DNA of 64,000 nt, from the NCBI GenBank assembly GCA_012959765.1, contig DUCO01000034.1:1-64000 (forward strand), in the 5' to 3' direction. This DNA is from Dehalococcoidia bacterium (GTDB taxonomy: Bacteria; Chloroflexota; Dehalococcoidia; Lucifugimonadales; Lucifugimonadaceae). The notes below the pieces were generated by a model that ran no database searches, was not told where the DNA came from, and saw only the letters and a list, made by a program, of their open reading frames with translations. Of this stretch, positions 46,692 to 55,519 are shown piece by piece (position 1 is the first letter of the stretch; the number at the start of each line of letters is the position of its first letter). The position numbers and the translations under genes are program-made.

Positions 46692-47980
46692 TAGTCCCAG
46701 TCGAACTCCCACTGGCCAACAAGAACCGTGTCGCCAGTCTCGATACCGGCGTTTTTCAGCGCCTTCGTGACTTTCAGCTGCTCAAGTCGACGCTGGAACT
46801 GTAGTCGGGCTTCCCACGTCTCCAAATTGCTGCCCTTCGCAAGTCTTACGGCTTTAGGGTGAACGATTCGAAGCTCGCCACCCGGTTCGCGAATCACCAC
46901 ATCGGTTGACTTTCGAACAACAGGCCGCAAAACAGGAATCTCATCGATCGGGACTTCCGTAACCGCTTCTTCCTGATCGTGAGTCGACTGCAGAAGATGG
47001 AACATAGCCGTCTTCAGCTCTTCGAGCCCGTCGTATGTAGCAGCCGATACGAAGAACACTTCCTGGTGAAGTCCGTCGAAATCTTTCAGACTCTCTTCGA
47101 TCTCGTCCTTCAGCACTGAAACTTCGTCAAGATCAAGCTTGTTTATCGCCAGTATCTGGGGCTTCTTCGCCAATTCAGAGTCGAACTTGGAAATCTCGTC
47201 ATTGATCGCTCTAATGCGACCCGGCACATCGTCCTCGCTGCCATCGACAACGTGAACCAGCACCCGCGTACGCTGAACGTGCTTGAGAAACTCGTCCCCA
47301 AGTCCAATACCCTGGTGCGCACCCTCGATCAGCCCGGGAATATCGACAGCAACAAACGCCTGCGGACCGTGCTCAACAACACCAAGTACCGGTTCAAGAG
47401 TTGTAAACGGGTAATCGGCTACTTTTGGCCGAGCAGCACTGATAGCAGTCAATATGCTCGACTTACCGGCATTTGGCATTCCAATTAGACCAACATCCGC
47501 CAACAGCTTCAGATTCAGCCTTACACGTCGAATCTCGCCATCACCACCAGCTTCCGCAAGCAAAGGCTCCTGGTGAGTAGCTGTCACAAAGTGAGCATTG
47601 CCCCAGCCACCTCGACCGCCCTCAGCAACAATCATTCGCTGACCAGCCAGACTCAAGTCTCCGATCAGTTCCTTGTCTTCACCGTCTTCCCAGATCCATA
47701 CTTCAGTTCCAATAGGAACTTTCACCTCTACAGTGTCGGCTTTTGGGCCATTTCTGTGATGCCCATCACCCCGGCCACCATTTTTCGCAATGAAATGAGG
47801 CTGCCAATGAAACTTGGTCAGAGTATTGATAGCCGGATCAGCAATCAATATAACGTCGCCGCCATGACCGCCATCGCCACCACCCGGTCCACCACGCGGA
47901 AGCATTGCCTCTTTTATAAAAGACACAATTCCATGTCCGCCGTTACCGGCACGGACTTCTATTACTGCAGAATCAAGCAT
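46691..47980 (-). CDS. obgE: GTPase Obg/CgtA
   Basis: 429 residues with the full three-domain Obg plan. The Gly-rich Obg fold occupies about 1-155 (RAGNGGHGIVSFIKE, GGPGGGDGGHGGDV). The G domain begins VGLIGMPNAGKSSILTAI (G1), with YPFTTLEPVLG (G2), DIPGLIEGAHQGIGLG (G3), NKLD (G4) and VSAATYDG (G5). An OCT domain at the C-terminus includes IVHPKAVRLAKGSNLETWEA. It acts in ribosome assembly and stress control. First gene of a coupled nadD-pyrE series. Confidence 0.95.
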   Translation of the reverse strand: MLDSAVIEVRAGNGGHGIVSFIKEAMLPRGGPGGGDGGHGGDVILIADPAINTLTKFHWQPHFIAKNGGRGDGHHRNGPKADTVEVKVPIGTEVWIWEDGEDKELIGDLSLAGQRMIVAEGGRGGWGNAHFVTATHQEPLLAEAGGDGEIRRVRLNLKLLADVGLIGMPNAGKSSILTAISAARPKVADYPFTTLEPVLGVVEHGPQAFVAVDIPGLIEGAHQGIGLGDEFLKHVQRTRVLVHVVDGSEDDVPGRIRAINDEISKFDSELAKKPQILAINKLDLDEVSVLKDEIEESLKDFDGLHQEVFFVSAATYDGLEELKTAMFHLLQSTHDQEEAVTEVPIDEIPVLRPVVRKSTDVVIREPGGELRIVHPKAVRLAKGSNLETWEARLQFQRRLEQLKVTKALKNAGIETGDTVLVGQWEFDWD

Positions 47981-48304
47981 GTGGAAATCAAGATCAAGAA
48001 ACTATCACTGTTATTTAATAGTGATATTAGTAAGGGATGTTGATAAGTGAATAACGTTCTTACTTTGAGTATAAAGCTGATGTTGAAAAACGGTTGGTAA
48101 CGGTTGAACTTGGATGGAAATCTTTAGAGTGATTTTTCAAGTACGTGTAACAACCAATAGCAGTAATTCCACAGAGCGAATCGGTAAATAGCTGAATCGA
48201 TTTTTCACCTGAGTTGCCCGATTTACACCTGTGCTTTTCCACATGTTTCAACTTGATCCAAGAGGCGTTTCAACACACGATTCACCGTTGTAACCAGCTG
48301 CCGA
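47981..48304. other. AT-rich gene-free region near dnaA, candidate oriC
   Basis: 324 bases without a gene, visibly richer in A/T than the surroundings (for example CTGTTATTTAATAGTGATAT at about 48008). It contains one perfect DnaA-box match, TTTTCCACA (48235-48243), and near matches TTTTTCACC (about 48210), TAATTCCACA (about 48167) and ATTTCCACA on the minus strand (about 47979-47988). The dnaA gene is 0.6 kb away and gyrB 4 kb away. Origins often lie beside dnaA. No GC-skew calculation was made, so this is only a candidate. Confidence 0.35.
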
Positions 48305-48796
48305 TTACAGAATTTCCATATCGCCGGGAGAATGGCCGAGCTTGGTCAGCATCATTGCCACTGGACTGCGGTACTGAGTGCCATGATTTATCACGTGCAA
48401 CATCATCTCCCACAGTGCTCGAGTGTTCTTTCCACCATCTGGAAACGCCCTTATATAGGGCATGTCCAGCTCTTCGCTGGAGTTGAGTGAATCGACGTAA
48501 CTGGCGACTTTTTCATCGACCGACTCCCAAAAACCCCGAACATTTTCAAGATTTGCGTGGTCTTCGGGGAGCCTCTCTGTAACAGCTGGGATCTGGTTAT
48601 CTGAGCTGTAGCTCCACTAGGCGAAGTGAATATCGATCACATCGAACATGTGCACCAACGTGTCGCTGATTGACGGCTGGCCTTCGATAACCAGCGCAGT
48701 AAAATCGTCACTAGAGACCTGTTCTGCAACCGTCAGCAGGTGGTTGTTTACCCGGCGCTGGTACTCGTAGAGCCGAACTACGGCATCGAGGAACAT
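48305..48796 (-). pseudogene. DinB-family protein with an internal TAG
   Basis: From ATG 48796 (AGGAG 9 nt upstream) to TAA 48305-48307 is one frame of 164 codons, broken only by TAG at 48617-48619 (codon 60). The reading VNNHLLTVAEQVSSDDFTAL, LVHMFDVIDIHFA-stop-WSYSSDN, LWEMMLHVINHGTQYRSPVA has the three His (HM, H in HVINHG) of the DinB/YfiT four-helix metal site. The stop sits where family members usually have Glu, Gln or Arg before Trp. One base change (CAG or GAG to TAG) explains it. Recent inactivation or a sequencing error are both possible. Confidence 0.7.
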
Positions 48797-48870
48797 CGGC
48801 GATCACTCCTGAACAAGAGCGAGTTTTAATAGCGGGCGTACATTGAATGCTCAGCATAGCCAGAGTCGAG

Positions 48871-50241
48871 CTAAACGCTAATCCGGCGTGACCGAACCAT
48901 GATGTCTCGAACTGCAGCCAGGTGCCTGCGAACCGAACTATCGGTTTCCATCAGCTGCTCGAACCGCTTCTGTGCATAAAGAACTGTCGAATGATCCTTA
49001 CCGCCAAGCGACTGGCCAACTCGACTCGACGTCAGATGAGCATCTTCTCGTAGCATGTACATCGCTAGTCGGCGAGCACCGGCAGTGTCCTTATCGCGTC
49101 GTTTACCGATTATCCGATCGACAGCAACCCCGGTGAACTCAGAAATCGCCGCAAGAATCTCGTCTACTGTAGCGACGTCTCTAGGCGTTTCGGCGAGCAG
49201 GCTTTTCAGAGCCTGGTCAGCAAGGTTGGTTGTAATCGGGCTTCCCACCAGTTGGGAATATGCGAGCACCCTGTTCAACGCACCTTCGAGTTCACGAACG
49301 TTCTGGTGAGCACGCTGCGCAATCTGATCGAGCACTGTTGGCTCGAGATCTGGCATCTTGCTCTGCAAAATAGCGTACCGAGATTCGTAGTCGGGCGGCT
49401 GCAGGTCCACTTCCAGACCACCCGCAAGACGCGACTGAATTCTGTCCTGCAGCAAACTCTTGCTCGCTGGCTCGTCGCCAGTAACAACAATCTGCTTTCC
49501 CGCCATATGAAGCTCGTTGAAGGTATGGAAGAAGCCTTCTTGCGTTTGCGGCTTCGACGCAATGAACTGAATATCGTCGATCAGCAAAACGTCCGCGCTG
49601 CGGTACCGTTCACGGAACTTCGCAGCAGAACCTTCACGAATGGCGCTTATGTACTCGTTGGTAAAGCGCTCGCTGCTTACGTACATAACGTTCAAACCGC
49701 GAGCACCAAGCGTATGTCCAACAGCGTGTAACAGGTGGGTTTTGCCGAGCCCAACCTCTGAATAAATATAGAGCGGGTTGTAGACACTGCCTGGAGCCTC
49801 GGCTACTTTTGCCGCTGCCGCCTGTGCAAGCCTGTTTGAAGGCCCCACAACGAACGTGTCGAAATTGAACGAAGGCTTTAACGCATACGATTCTGCGTAG
49901 TTAACTTTCCCACTCGCCTGAGGTGCTTCATAATCGGGATTTTCTGCACTCTCAACCAGCAAGTTTTCCGAGCCTTTCGCACCGTTCGATCCATGGACCT
50001 TGAACTGGACTTGGAGCTTGCGACCGGATACGCGAGAAACCGTTCTAATGATGGTTCCCGATAAACGTTTTTCGAGCATTTCTGCTGCAAAAGGACTGGG
50101 GGTCGAAATGGTGAGGATGTCATCCACTAAACTTACTGTTGAAGTAGATTTTAACCACGTTTCGTAGTTGGGTCTGGGGATTTCTAGTTGGAGCTGCCCC
50201 AGTGCTGCTGACCAGATTTGCCGTGCTGTGTCCGTCGCCAA
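48871..50241 (-). CDS. dnaA: Chromosomal replication initiator DnaA
   Basis: 456 residues from TTG 50241. Domain I starts ARQIWSAALGQLQLEIPRPN. Domain III is AAA+: SEVGLGKTHLLHAVGHT (Walker A), VLLIDDIQF (Walker B), ELEGALNRVLAYSQ. Domain IV binds DnaA boxes: AGARRLAMYMLREDAHLTSS, GKDHSTVLYAQKRFEQLM. The domain II linker is short to medium (about residues 85-120). It loads the replicative helicase at oriC. A DnaA-box-like site (TATTCCACA on the minus strand at 50311-50319) just upstream could mediate self-control (inference). The TTG is the only start that keeps the domain I beginning. Confidence 0.95.
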   Translation of the reverse strand: MATDTARQIWSAALGQLQLEIPRPNYETWLKSTSTVSLVDDILTISTPSPFAAEMLEKRLSGTIIRTVSRVSGRKLQVQFKVHGSNGAKGSENLLVESAENPDYEAPQASGKVNYAESYALKPSFNFDTFVVGPSNRLAQAAAAKVAEAPGSVYNPLYIYSEVGLGKTHLLHAVGHTLGARGLNVMYVSSERFTNEYISAIREGSAAKFRERYRSADVLLIDDIQFIASKPQTQEGFFHTFNELHMAGKQIVVTGDEPASKSLLQDRIQSRLAGGLEVDLQPPDYESRYAILQSKMPDLEPTVLDQIAQRAHQNVRELEGALNRVLAYSQLVGSPITTNLADQALKSLLAETPRDVATVDEILAAISEFTGVAVDRIIGKRRDKDTAGARRLAMYMLREDAHLTSSRVGQSLGGKDHSTVLYAQKRFEQLMETDSSVRRHLAAVRDIMVRSRRISV

Positions 50242-50584
50242 ACCCTCACTTAAATTGGGCGCAAATCGCCCTTAGCCGAACCTATCGGCTTGTAAAATCA
50301 TCGACCAATATGTGGAATACCTAGACCGACTAATTCGGCAGCTGGACGTTGCCTGTGGTGGTGCCGGTCTGAGGGCAACCGTACCATGCAATGGGTTGGG
50401 GTATGCAACCCCTCGGATGGGTAAATTGGCTCGGATTTTGAACCAATTTCCCAACAATATTGTGACATTGTTCACGACCCAGTTTGATGCACCATTAAAA
50501 TTAAGAAATATCTGCCCAACCCAGTCATGCGCGCACAGACAGTTTCAGCGCGCCGCACCCGGCGCGAGCTTATAAAGTAGCTGC
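50242..50584. other. Divergent intergenic region between dnaA and fmt
   Basis: 343 bases, no gene found. It contains a DnaA-box-like site (50311-50319), a hairpin GGGGT-ATGCA-ACCCC near 50398-50412, an AACAAT/ATTGTT inverted pair near 50453-50472, and a strong hairpin CGCGCCG/CGGCGCG at 50549-50566 followed by TATAAAGT, just before the fmt ATG. These should include both promoters. I could not fix -35/-10 pairs with confidence. Confidence 0.5.
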
Positions 50585-51517
50585 ATGAGAATCACGTTTT
50601 TCGGATCGCCACAAGAATCCGCTGACGCACTGGACTCACTTATTAAAGTCGGGCACCAGGTAATCGCCGTCTACAGTCAGCCCGGCCGGCGCGCCGGCCG
50701 GGGGCGTGCAAAGTCTCCAACCCCGGTAAGCGATTTTGCTCTGGCCCACGAGCTACCCGTCTTCACGCCCAGAGGCCTGAGAAACAACCCGGAAGAGCTA
50801 GCGAGACTTGCAGAAACGAACTCCGATGTCTTCGTTGTTGTGGCGTACGGTCGCATTCTTCCGCCTGAAGTCCTTCGAATACCGCCCATGGGCGTAGTGA
50901 ACATTCACCCTTCCCTGTTGCCGCGCTACCGAGGACCCAGCCCGGTCGTCACAGCCATTCTCGATGGCCAGAGCCAGACAGGGGTCACGGTCATGTTGCT
51001 CGATGAAGGAATGGACACCGGACCAATTCTGGCGCAATCACCACCAATTGATCTGGATGGCACCGAAAGAGGAGCCGATCTCCAGGACCGCCTCTTTAAG
51101 GAAGGGGCACTGCTTCTCCCTGCTGTGCTCGAAGGATTGCAGGACGGCTCGATCACGCCAACGCCCCAGAACGACGCCCTGGCGACAGTCACAACCTTGC
51201 TGGAACGATCAGACGGCGAGATCGTCTGGTCATCGCCTGCCGAGCAGATCGATCGAATGGTTCGAGCATACGATCCGTGGCCCGGCACATTCACCAGCTG
51301 GAACGGCAAAGGCCTGAAGGTTATCGACGTTGCCGTCAGTTCTGAGCCGTCTACTGGAGCCGGGGCCGTGTCAGCAGTAGACGGGCGATTGACGATAGGG
51401 ACAGGCACTGGCGCCCTTGAAATAACCCGACTCCAGATCGAAGGGCGTCAGGCGGTCGCAGCCGGCGACTTCCTAAGAGGTCAACCAGAAATCAACGGCG
51501 CAACACTGGGTACTTAG
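50585..51517 (+). CDS. fmt: Methionyl-tRNA formyltransferase
   Basis: 310 residues, ATG start. Formyltransferase domain: MRITFFGSPQESADALDSLI, VVAYGRILPPEVL, NIHPSLLPRYRGPSPVVTAI (catalytic Asn, His region), and TGVTVMLLDEGMDTGPILAQ with the catalytic Asp. The C-terminal OB-like domain (about 205-310) includes IVWSSPAEQIDRMVRAYDPW. It formylates initiator Met-tRNA. Its stop is immediately adjacent to the stop of the convergent NIPSNAP gene, so there is no spacer between them. Confidence 0.95.
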   Translation: MRITFFGSPQESADALDSLIKVGHQVIAVYSQPGRRAGRGRAKSPTPVSDFALAHELPVFTPRGLRNNPEELARLAETNSDVFVVVAYGRILPPEVLRIPPMGVVNIHPSLLPRYRGPSPVVTAILDGQSQTGVTVMLLDEGMDTGPILAQSPPIDLDGTERGADLQDRLFKEGALLLPAVLEGLQDGSITPTPQNDALATVTTLLERSDGEIVWSSPAEQIDRMVRAYDPWPGTFTSWNGKGLKVIDVAVSSEPSTGAGAVSAVDGRLTIGTGTGALEITRLQIEGRQAVAAGDFLRGQPEINGATLGT

Positions 51518-51814
51518 CTAAACAGTCTCGATCTGAACAATATCGCGGTGAGCCAGATGACAGCGAACGAAATCAACGTTTGCCAGCCAGTACTCGCCGC
51601 CGTAGAACGCAGCTTCAGCCGTTTCAATGCTTGCTACATCGTCGCCGTATGACCTGATCCAGATGAACTGAGACTTCAGATCATTAACCCAAAAGCTCTC
51701 AACCTTAATACCCGCTTCAGCCATGGCAGGAATCAGCTTCTTCTGGAACGTCTCGAGCCAGCTGTCCAACATTCCCTTGTTAATGGTGTACGTGCGCAGG
51801 TGAGCAATAGTCAT
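51518..51814 (-). CDS. NIPSNAP-family dimeric alpha/beta-barrel protein
   Basis: 98 residues beginning AHLRTYTINKGMLDSWLETF, a typical NIPSNAP start, with FIWIRSYGD in the middle and a C-terminal HRDIVQIETV strand. Small cytoplasmic proteins of this fold bind or protect small molecules; the function is not set. Convergent with fmt with zero spacing. Confidence 0.82.
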   Translation of the reverse strand: MTIAHLRTYTINKGMLDSWLETFQKKLIPAMAEAGIKVESFWVNDLKSQFIWIRSYGDDVASIETAEAAFYGGEYWLANVDFVRCHLAHRDIVQIETV

Positions 51815-51925
51815 CGTCTGGAAAAACTCCGAAGGCCAACGCGACCCTCCAAAAAGTAAAAATCAAGAAACTGATTCTAACCAGCGAACGCTCGAAACGG
51901 GGGACTAGATAGCCACAACACCCAA

Positions 51926-53263
51926 CTAACCCTTAAGCATCCCCATCAAAGCCCGTTTGCCACCCGGACCCGAGATCTTCTTCATCATCTTCTGCATCTG
52001 CTTAAACTGATTCAGAAGCTGGTTGACCTGCGTGGTCGTGGTACCCGATCCATCGGCAATCCGCTTGCGACGTGAACCGTTGATAATCGAAGGATCCCGC
52101 CGTTCGGCCGCAGTCATCGAATGAATAATCGCCTCGACCCTCGCCATCTGGCGCTCATCGATGTCCTTGGGGTTAAATTTGCCCCGCAGCGAACCCATAC
52201 CGGGAATCATCCCGATAATGTCGGTCAACGAACCCATATTCTTGATCGTCTGGAACTGCTGCAGCATGTCGTTCAAATCGAACTGGTTCTTGCGAATCTT
52301 CTGTTCGAGCGCAGCTGACTCATCTGTATCGAACTGAACCTCGGCCTTTTCGATCAGCGATTCCACATCGCCCATGCCCAGAATTCGTGAGGCGATGCGA
52401 TCGGGGTGGTACACCTCGAACTGGTCGGGTCGTTCGCCAACACCGATGTACTTGATCGGAACACCCGTAGCCTGCCGCATCGAAAGCGCAGCACCACCAC
52501 GGGCATCACCGTCCATCTTCGTAAGCACCATGCCGCTAACGCCGATACGTGAGTTGAACTCACCACCAGAACGCACGGCATCCTGACCCGTCATGGCGTC
52601 AAGAACCAACAACGTCTCTACAGGCTTCGTGGCGTCGCGAATTTCCTCAAGCTCACCCATCAGATCGTCGTCTATGGCGAGTCGACCAGCGGTATCGAGA
52701 ATGAGGTAGTGAACATTTTCTTTTGCAGCCTGTTTGACAGCCGCTTTGGCAACCTTCACCGGCGTCGATGAAGAAGGCTCTTCCGAATAAACCGGCAGAT
52801 CGAGCTGTTTTCCGAGTTGCGTGAGCTGGTCGACGGCTGCAGGACGCTGCAGGTCACACGCCGCCATCATCACCGTGTGCTTCTCCTTGCGGAGCCACAG
52901 TGCAAGCTTGGATGCGAGAGTCGTTTTACCGGCACCCTGCAACCCAATCAGCATGATCACGCTGGGCGGCTTCTCGGCTCGTGCAAGCTCAGCGGTCTCG
53001 CCACCAAGAATCTCGGTGAGCTCCTCCCGAACGATTCGGATTACCGATTGTCCCGGAGTGAGCGACGCGTAGACCTTTTCGCCATCAACGCGTTCTTTGA
53101 CGCTTTTGACGAACTGCCGAGCAATTTTGAAGTCGACGTCGGCCTCTAGAAGCGCGAGTCGAACCTCGCGAAGTGCCGCGTCGATGTTTTTTTCAGATAA
53201 TTTGCCGCTGCTGGTGAGCTTGCCGAAGACTCCGCCAAGCTTGTCGGAAAGTGACTCAAACAT
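51926..53263 (-). CDS. ffh: Signal recognition particle protein Ffh
   Basis: 445 residues. N domain about 1-95 (ALREVRLALLEADVDFKIAR), G domain with MLIGLQGAGKTTLASKLA (G1), DLQRPAAVDQL, LDTAGRLAIDDDLM (G3), TKMDGDARGGAALSM and GVGERPDQFEVYHPDR. The Met-rich M domain (about 310-440) has GMIPGMGS, RRKRIADGSGTTTTQVNQLL and QMQKMMKKISG. With SRP RNA it targets nascent membrane proteins to FtsY. No SRP RNA gene was seen nearby. Confidence 0.96.
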   Translation of the reverse strand: MFESLSDKLGGVFGKLTSSGKLSEKNIDAALREVRLALLEADVDFKIARQFVKSVKERVDGEKVYASLTPGQSVIRIVREELTEILGGETAELARAEKPPSVIMLIGLQGAGKTTLASKLALWLRKEKHTVMMAACDLQRPAAVDQLTQLGKQLDLPVYSEEPSSSTPVKVAKAAVKQAAKENVHYLILDTAGRLAIDDDLMGELEEIRDATKPVETLLVLDAMTGQDAVRSGGEFNSRIGVSGMVLTKMDGDARGGAALSMRQATGVPIKYIGVGERPDQFEVYHPDRIASRILGMGDVESLIEKAEVQFDTDESAALEQKIRKNQFDLNDMLQQFQTIKNMGSLTDIIGMIPGMGSLRGKFNPKDIDERQMARVEAIIHSMTAAERRDPSIINGSRRKRIADGSGTTTTQVNQLLNQFKQMQKMMKKISGPGGKRALMGMLKG

Positions 53264-53359
53264 ACCTCGAGTCTACATGCCAAATCACTACGAAAACCAC
53301 CCACGCGCCGCAGGTTTGCGCAGAACACCCCAGCACAGTCACACTGAACCCGCCAACAC

Positions 53360-53408
53360 TGTCATCCTGAACTCGGCCTGCCCCGAAGAAATCGGGGATT
53401 AAGGATCT
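53360..53408. repeat. Dispersed repeat, family B with inserted hairpin
   Basis: TGTCATCCTGAACTCGGCCT then a CCCCGA-AGAAA-TCGGGG hairpin and AGGATCT. The extra hairpin sits inside the usual TGAA...TTCA centre. Lies in the gap 53264-53470, which shows no gene. Confidence 0.6.
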
Positions 53409-53470
53409 GTGAACAGGGCGGGGCACGGCGGTGGAGCGCTGCCCCGAACCACCACACGAACAAAAAAACC

Positions 53471-53726
53471 CTACCGACCCTCTTCTTCCGCCTCAGCCTC
53501 AGCAGTTGCCGTTTCGGGAACGAAAAGCGTGGCGATCATCGCTGCCTCGACATCCTGGGACTCGCCGCGATCGCCGGCCGATGATGCCAGAAACCAGATG
53601 ATGAGCACCAGCGTGACCGCCAGAAGAGCCCAGTAACCGACAACTTCGTACCGCTTCCTGAACGAAAGCCGTCCGGCGGTTGCTAAGTTCGGTCTGGGCT
53701 TGAACCCGTCTTGGCTCTTCGTTCAT
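53471..53726 (-). pseudogene. Small single-pass membrane protein, frameshifted
   Basis: The ATG at 53726 overlaps the upstream selenoprotein's stop (ATGA), and reads MNEEPRRVQAQTELSNRR. The credible protein is in another frame: PNLATAGRLSFRKRYEVVGY then WALLAVTLVLIIWFLASS, a basic cytoplasmic lead followed by one transmembrane helix and an acidic tail ending EAEAEEEGR-stop at 53471. That frame has no start codon after its upstream stop. One extra base early in the gene would join the two. A short T-run (GGTTTTTTT) follows the stop. It could be a sequencing slip or a broken gene. Confidence 0.45.
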
Positions 53727-54766
53727 CTTAGCTCTTGGCTATCCGCCGTGACTGATGCCCCTGTGCGGTACGGCTCGCCGTACTCAACAACGGTCCCGCC
53801 AACATTTGCGGTATCGAGCAACGCAAGTCCCGCTCTCAACACATCTTTTTGCTTTTCAATATCGAACGGAGCCGACAATGGCCGCCCCATCGGATGTGGG
53901 GTTAACAGTATCCGAGCTGGGTTCATCGCAGCAGTACGATCCCTGAACACGGTTGACATGATTATGACGCTCGGAATCCCCGCCTCATCAAACGCCCTGG
54001 CTACATGCCCGACCGACACGTGACACACCGGTCATATTGGAACCAGCACGGCTGCCTGCGCACCTGCGGCCTTCAACCGGGCTGCCCAAGCGGGCGCAAT
54101 TTCCTTTCGCAGGCGCAACTGCGACGTAAGACCGACAAACGAGTAGGCAGGGTTTACAAATTCCCCAACGACCGCTTCATCTGCGAGCTCGATCATGCGA
54201 TCGATCGGCAGCGACACGTTGCGATCTGCTGCTGTAGCCCTAATGTCGTAGCCACCATGCCTCACCATGGTTTTCGAGACCGGCGTGTCGATAGGAATTT
54301 CCGAAAGAACGGCGTCGGCCTTCCCAAACTCGTCAGTCATCTTGACGACCTGCTCCTGCGTCAGCCCTTCCATTCCGAATGGCTTCGGATCGTCGCCCTC
54401 AGCGAAATGCCCTGTCGTTGTAAGCAACGCAACCCGACTTTCGGATACCGGTTGGTCGAGTACAGCAAACGGCCTGGTGTCGTACTCGAAGCTTCCCGGT
54501 CCGGAATACGCAGCCGACTGCGCCCGGACTAGTGCTTCAATAATCGGCGCGGTATCGCCATCGTCAATCAGGCCGCCTGTGAGATCGAGTAGCTCCTGAA
54601 GAAACTCGTCAGCAAGCTGCTCCGATCCCGATTTCAAAAACTTGAACAGGAGGTCGGTTCGCGAGCCGTACGAAAACGAATTGCGAAACTCGTCGAATGA
54701 TTCATTACCGGCCCCGCCAAGTTTAGGCTCGCTAGACTCAGGCGAAGGTGATTCGTTGGTTGCCAT
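53723..54766 (-). CDS. GrdB/PrdB-like reductase-family selenoprotein with UPVC motif
   Basis: 347 residues if the TGA at 54032-54034 is selenocysteine (residue 245). The frame is open on both sides and reads AAVLVPI-U-PVCHVSVGHVARAFDEAGIPSV, the UxxC redox motif placed as in glycine/sarcosine/betaine and D-proline reductase selenoprotein-B relatives, followed by ILLTPHPMGRPLSAPFD, the PHPxGxP block of that family. The N-terminal part has VALLTTTGHFAEGDDPKPFG, again typical. A SECIS-like hairpin follows the UGA. Without Sec decoding it would be called as two genes of 244 and 101 residues. Family members reduce C-N or related bonds with thiols; the actual substrate is unknown. Stop overlaps the next gene by 4 nt. 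Confidence 0.85.
54003..54021 (-). promoter_or_regulatory. Bacterial SECIS-like element of the GrdB-like gene
   Basis: With UGA as 1-3 on the minus strand, ACGTGTC (14-20) pairs with GG and CATGT (25-26, 28-32; two G.U pairs; G27 bulged). The apical loop is GGTC at 21-24, so GU is at 22-23. Both the distance and the GGU loop closely resemble the E. coli fdhF SECIS. Stability was judged by eye. Confidence 0.68.
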
Positions 54767-54817
54767 GCCGCAAGCCTACTCACCCTGAACGGAATAAATG
54801 AAAACTCGTTACTGGGT

Positions 54818-55519
54818 CTACACCATTTGCCCAACATAGCCATCGGTTTCAAGCCTGGCTTCAGTACGAGCCTGAACATCATCGAAGGTCCACCCCGGCG
54901 CAGTTTCGCGAAGTACTAATCGGCCGTTTTCCTGATCGATTTCGATCACCGAAATATCAGTTACGATCTGATCCACGCACCCCGGAGCCGTCAGCGGGAA
55001 CGTGCACTCATCGACAATCTTCGAAATGTTGCCCCGTGCGTTGTGCTCCATAGCAATTACGACCCGCTTGGAGTTTTCAGCAAGATCCATCGCACCGCCA
55101 ATACTGCCGATCCCTCGTTTCGGAATAATCCAGTTTGCAAGATCGCCGTTTCGTGAAACCTGAAGCGCACCAAGCACGGTGACATCGATATGGCCCCCGC
55201 GAATCAGGTTGAACGACTCCACAGAATCGAAAAACGCCATGCCCGGCACCAGCTTCGGGAACTTGCCCCCGGCGTCCATCATGTTCGGATCGCCCTCACC
55301 CGGAGCCGAAAGTTCCTTGAACCCCAGAATGCCGTTCTCGGCGTGGTACAGCAGTTCAACCCCGTCTGGCAGAAAATCAGCGCACAAAGCGGGAATACCA
55401 ATTCCAAGATTCACTGTCGACCCATCAACAAGATCACGAGCAGCGCGCTTAGCAATCCCCGCCCTGTCGAGTCGAGGCGCCGGATCGCCCCCATTTAATC
55501 CGGGATTCCCGGCGGTCAT
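54818..55519 (-). CDS. 3-oxoacid (succinyl) CoA-transferase, subunit B
   Basis: 233 residues. GIAKRAARDLVDGSTVNLGI is the subunit-B start; the catalytic Glu is in YHAENGILGF (ENG), followed by GGHIDVTVLGALQVSRNGDL and GIGSIGGAMDLAENSKRVVI. It works with subunit A to move CoA between a carboxylate and an acyl-CoA (for example succinyl-CoA and acetoacetate). Its ATG overlaps the stop of subunit A by 4 nt. Confidence 0.92.
   Translation of the reverse strand: MTAGNPGLNGGDPAPRLDRAGIAKRAARDLVDGSTVNLGIGIPALCADFLPDGVELLYHAENGILGFKELSAPGEGDPNMMDAGGKFPKLVPGMAFFDSVESFNLIRGGHIDVTVLGALQVSRNGDLANWIIPKRGIGSIGGAMDLAENSKRVVIAMEHNARGNISKIVDECTFPLTAPGCVDQIVTDISVIEIDQENGRLVLRETAPGWTFDDVQARTEARLETDGYVGQMV

Noticed and set aside
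53264-53470. SRP RNA gene next to ffh
   Set aside because: No conserved GGAAGCAGC-like helix 8 sequence found; the gap contains a family B repeat.
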